Below are positions 60,801 to 64,000 of a stretch of 64,000 nt of DNA, piece by piece (the first letter of the stretch is position 1; each line of letters opens with the position of its first letter). The position numbers were made by a program, and so were the translations under genes. The notes beneath the pieces are model-generated. The model had not been told where the DNA came from and searched no databases. It was given only the letters and a program-made list of their open reading frames with translations. The DNA is taken from assembly GCF_000237925.1 (NCBI RefSeq), contig NW_017386139.1, positions 1-64,000 on the forward strand. The letters are read 5' to 3'. Source of the stretch: Schistosoma mansoni. Taxonomy: Eukaryota > Platyhelminthes > Trematoda > Strigeidida > Schistosomatidae.

Positions 60801-63715
60801 ACCAGCATTTTAAATTTAGTAGGTTAACAACGGTTACTTTCTTTCTTCCAAACGATCTATCACTCTATAAACACTTCAGATCAACTAAAATCAATCATGA
60901 TGTTGACACGAAGCATCAAAAGATGGCCAATGACACTATTGATAAGCAAGATTTGATCTTAATTCAATAACAAGGGTTCCACCTGGTCCGAAGTAGGTTG
61001 AGAAAAAAATTAAAATATGATATAATGGTTGAAAGTCGAGTACTTAAATTTCCAAGAAATTGACCATTTATCGTTATTATTTCATTGCATAGTCGGTTAT
61101 TTTGTTTGAATTAGAACTCATAAGGACTTAATAGAAATAACTGAATAGTAGTTTAATATTCTTTTGATGAAGAAGTATTTAATTACTACATAATAACAGA
61201 ACGATAATAATAAATAGAACAAAGTTGATAAACAGATACAGTTGCAATCTGAACAATTGGTTATGAGACACAGGTTGATGTGAACTTCAGCTACCTGTTG
61301 GCCTTTATCAAATAGAAAATTAACAATTACAGACTGATACACTATCTTGTAAGACTGTAACTACCTGTTGCAACTGTTACAATACCTGTTTTCTGATCCA
61401 AATTAAAAAAGTACTTAATGTTTACGATAACAAATATACATAAATTAATACTTACCAAAATAAATAAAAATGAATATTTTTAAACAATTACTTACTGCAC
61501 TAGAACTTGCAATCAAATGCGTTAAAGGTTTGTCTTCAAATCCACCAGAGTTAATAAGCATGATTTTAAATTTATCATAAAAAGCTAATTGTCCTAATGT
61601 CATAAATGCAGCTCGAGAAGCAGTCATACTGACTCCATTGAATAATTTGATTCCACCTTCATGACGAACTACACGAATTAATCCATCGATACAATTTTTG
61701 TAGCTAATATATAATATAAATGGTTTTTTTAATTAAATAGGAAGTGGATGAATCATTTGTAAGTTATTAGTAGTAATAACAATAAGCTAATACACATTTA
61801 AGCTATATATGTTACGAGTGTCCTGGGTAAGAGTGAGACTGGTGCAGTAGTTTGAGACTGAAATACATAAAATTTCAACCATCAAGTTACATGTTCGAAC
61901 CTAGCTATACCAAATTAAGTCTGTGTAGTATAATCAGCACTCATATAAAAGTAGGGTGTCAAGTCGAGTATATGAAGTTTTACTCAGTTGTAGAGTTCTT
62001 AATTTTCAATTCTGTTTGAAGCATAAGGTTATTTTACATTAAACAATACGAACTCATTTAAAAAACTGAAGTGATTTCGATCTAGGCGTTTGATTGAGTT
62101 GAAGAAGCCATGAGTTACAAGGGCAAAATGTCCATATTAAATTTATTTTGTGTTTGTTATTTGCTTACCTGTGAACAAGTTCAGTCTAAATTTGTAGATT
62201 TGGATATATAGGGAAAAAAATTTGGAAAATGAAATAGGTTACGTAACTTCAGCACATAAAACGCCAAAATCTAAACAGAACTCTGTATGTGTTACTATAC
62301 TATGGAAACAAAATAAAATAAACTGACTATTTGAACAAACAACTATACCTAAAAACATATCGGGAATGAGAGAAATATTGGTTGAAATATAGCTAATGTA
62401 AACAAATGAAATACATGGACGATGCACTGTACTATAATGTTGTAAACACATATAGAGTACAATTAGTAAAACGATATCTTGGTTACCATATAGCGACTAA
62501 CTAGGATATACCACTTAGTTTTATGAAATATACAAGAGTAACTATTTAAGTTCTTATGTGATGTATAACATGAATGAAATTGGTTAACCAGAATACCAAC
62601 TTTCCACATGAACAGTCAGCAAAACTTTCCGAAGTAGTGCCGAACCATCCACAATGTCAATGGCGAACCTCCAGCCTCATATAAGACCTTCAGCTCTAAA
62701 TGGCAATATAGCTCAACGGATTACATTGATACTGGTGGTTGCTTTTCAGTGTTCTCAAGGGCCATTGTCATTGGAACATTGTAAGGCATGTAGCCATTGC
62801 TAACAGTAATGAGTTTTACTGTCGTGTAAGCGGAATGGGTCAACTTTGGCCTGTTCATGCTGTGCATAATTGATTTACGCGATCACTGATCGGAATAATT
62901 ATACATGTGATGTAAATGTGTATATGAATGGTGCAAATGGTCCACCAGGGTGCTCGGTACCTGTATGGTTGCGCCATAGCATTGAGCTGTACTATCCAGA
63001 TTGTAGCGTTGAAAACCATATAGTATCTGGGGCGGGATTGAGCTATACTGCTCTTGTTAAGCCTGAGAGCGGTGTATGGCTCTCTTGTTAAATGGGATTG
63101 AGCTGTACTGTTTGGGTTGTCGCGTGAAAGTCTGGATGGTCTCTGATTCTCCTGAAAACCAATGCAAAATTACCCTGACCCAGAAGGGCATATTATATAA
63201 CTATGATGTATAACATAGTTTAGCACCATAAATTCACTTATACTTCAGTAACAGTAATAGAACTTTCCATTTGTAGGTTAAAAAATATTCAGCAAGTTTT
63301 AATAAGAAATATCAAATGAAATTTAAGACTAAATCAAATATTTATCAGTTTAAACCACATATAAGTGATGATAAGAGATAAAAATAAGTGAAAATGTCGA
63401 GGAACAAACGCAAAAACATACTTCAGCAGACGCGTACGTCTATTTGTATATTGGACTAAGATGTACACCGATTGTGGGGCAGGTAAGCTAATTACTCTAC
63501 AAGATAATCTAAATGTCACTGGACGAAACACTTTTCGAAGCCCTGACTGACCAAGTAAAAGGATAACGCCTAGATCTTTGAGGCATCATAATATAGTTAT
63601 GTACAAGCCACCTTACAAATAAAATTAGAAGAAAGATTTTTTTAAACAAAACGAATCAAAATAAATAACTCACTTTCGTCGTTCATTTATAGGAAGTTTC
63701 ATATCATTTTGCATT
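57838..63715 (-). CDS. SLC25A10: Mitochondrial dicarboxylate carrier (3' four exons)
   Basis: An inner-membrane solute carrier that exchanges dicarboxylates (malate, succinate) for phosphate or sulfur oxyanions. Four minus-strand exons join in phase: 63674-63715 (42 nt), 61496-61703, 59664-59744 and 57838-57999. Splice sites include GTGAGT, GTAAGT and GTAAGT donors and TTAG, TTTAG and TTCCAG acceptors. They give 163 residues: MQNDMKLPINERR, then YKNCIDGLIRVVRHEGG, SRAAFMTLGQLAFYD, the third-repeat carrier signature PFDVMKTRL, and the C-terminus FFKGLIPSFIRLAPHTV ... FVFLEQL, stop at 57838-57840. Motif order and wording follow animal SLC25A10 closely, and fit less well to the oxoglutarate carrier SLC25A11. 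The family is ~290 aa, so ~125 N-terminal residues lie beyond the right edge. Confidence 0.92.
58624..59026 (+). mobile_element. Short retroposon with 13 bp target-site duplication
   Basis: A 403 bp GC-richer insertion in the last intron of the carrier gene, in the opposite orientation to it. ACATTGTCATTTC occurs exactly at 58611-58623 and 59027-59039, a 13 bp target-site duplication. The 3' end is a short (TGAC)n tail (GCTGACTGACTG), as in LINE-mobilised SINEs. The 5' end has a CCGACC/GGTCGG inverted pair (58624-58655). An open frame of 75 codons (58756-58980) rich in Ser and Pro may derive from a parent element's coding region. No A/B boxes were seen. Confidence 0.75.
59745..61495 (-). other. 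Intron of the dicarboxylate carrier gene
   Basis: A 1.75 kb phase 0 intron with GTAAGT donor and TTTAG acceptor. A GC-richer patch at ~60110-60320 may be repeat debris. No gene seen inside. Confidence 0.75.
61704..63673 (-). other. Intron of the dicarboxylate carrier gene
   Basis: A ~1.97 kb intron after the 42 nt exon, donor GTGAGT. It contains the diverged tandem repeat block at 62980-63145. A B-box-like GTTCGAACC at ~61893 stands alone. Confidence 0.75.
62630..63180. repeat. GC-richer repeat block with three diverged tandem units
   Basis: Inside an intron, the base composition rises and three units of ~54-58 bp follow each other at 62980-63033, 63034-63091 and 63092-63145. Each starts with (G)CATTGAGCTGTACT or GGATTGAGCTRTACTG. 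They are diverged from one another. The block looks like part of a dispersed element or a small satellite; family unknown. Confidence 0.5.
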
Positions 63716-64000
63716 CTAAAAAAAAATAATGAGACGATCAATTTACGATCTACTATTGACAGCAAAAACAAGTTCAAGCCAACCAAAGAAGCCTACATCA
63801 AAAATACACGCAAAAGTACACTGAAAATCTTTTCTAACATGTGACAGAAATATCAGGCATTAATAGAGGCAGTTCAAACAGTGTAATTATATTTCCTTAA
63901 TTTAGTTATTATTAAAGCACATCAAAATAAATAGAACTTTCAGTGTTCCAAGTAAATATCGACACTGGAAGCAACATAGACAAATAATATCTATCAGTCG
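63716..64000. other. Intron of the carrier gene up to the window edge
   Basis: No further carrier exon is visible before the right edge, so the rest of the gene lies outside the window. Confidence 0.6.

Noticed and set aside
61850-61930. B-box-like GTTCGAACC
   Set aside because: No convincing A box or tRNA fold nearby, so neither a tRNA nor a SINE call is justified.
1-64000. CRISPR array, bacterial operon or prophage system
   Set aside because: Spliced exons, LINEs, SINEs and AT-rich introns show an animal genome; no regularly spaced short repeats were seen.

Overview
The window is AT-rich, intron-rich, repeat-laden animal DNA that looks like a blood fluke (Schistosoma or a close relative). 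The basis is: tRNA-derived Sm-alpha-type SINEs carrying a schistosome hammerhead ribozyme core; RTE/SR2-like and other flatworm non-LTR retrotransposons; and a host gene split into small exons by kilobase introns. The species cannot be fixed from the sequence alone.

Layout. 1-320: tandem Sm-alpha SINE with a near-canonical hammerhead. 320-6395: mostly non-coding, with two weak candidate exons (4.8-5.5 kb) and small repeat fragments. 6396-8035: 3' part of a Ty3/gypsy LTR element (minus strand). 10590-11260 and 45060-45735: two opposite-facing copies of an LTR-like repeat. 14870-18440: an old RTE-like LINE (minus strand) split by an LTR-element-like insertion. 18648-19923: two phase-matched candidate exons. 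22960-25560 and 37387-38747: two SR2-like LINE copies sharing an almost identical ~917 bp endonuclease block. 27431-27645 and 30013-30135: decayed Sm-alpha copies. 33633-36150: a four-exon gene model. 36802-37100: a small secreted cysteine-rich peptide gene. 40589-42055, 46661, 49053-49367 (holding a 200 N gap) and 51484-51692: a second, hairpin-ended hammerhead-bearing repeat family. 43663-44151: terminal exon of an unidentified gene. 48196-48770: a long inverted repeat. 53070-56420: a nearly full-length LINE (minus strand). 57838-63715: the 3' four exons of a mitochondrial dicarboxylate carrier gene (SLC25A10-like, minus strand), whose 5' end lies beyond the right edge; one intron carries a short retroposon with a 13 bp target-site duplication.

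The host genes do not form an operon or obvious pathway. The best-supported ones are the carrier (metabolite transport across the inner mitochondrial membrane) and the secreted Cys-rich peptide. The rest of the window is a record of retroelement insertion, nesting and decay. The signal most worth following is the pair of hammerhead-bearing small repeat families, one of which combines terminal inverted repeats, a tRNA-like pol III promoter and a hammerhead-like core.
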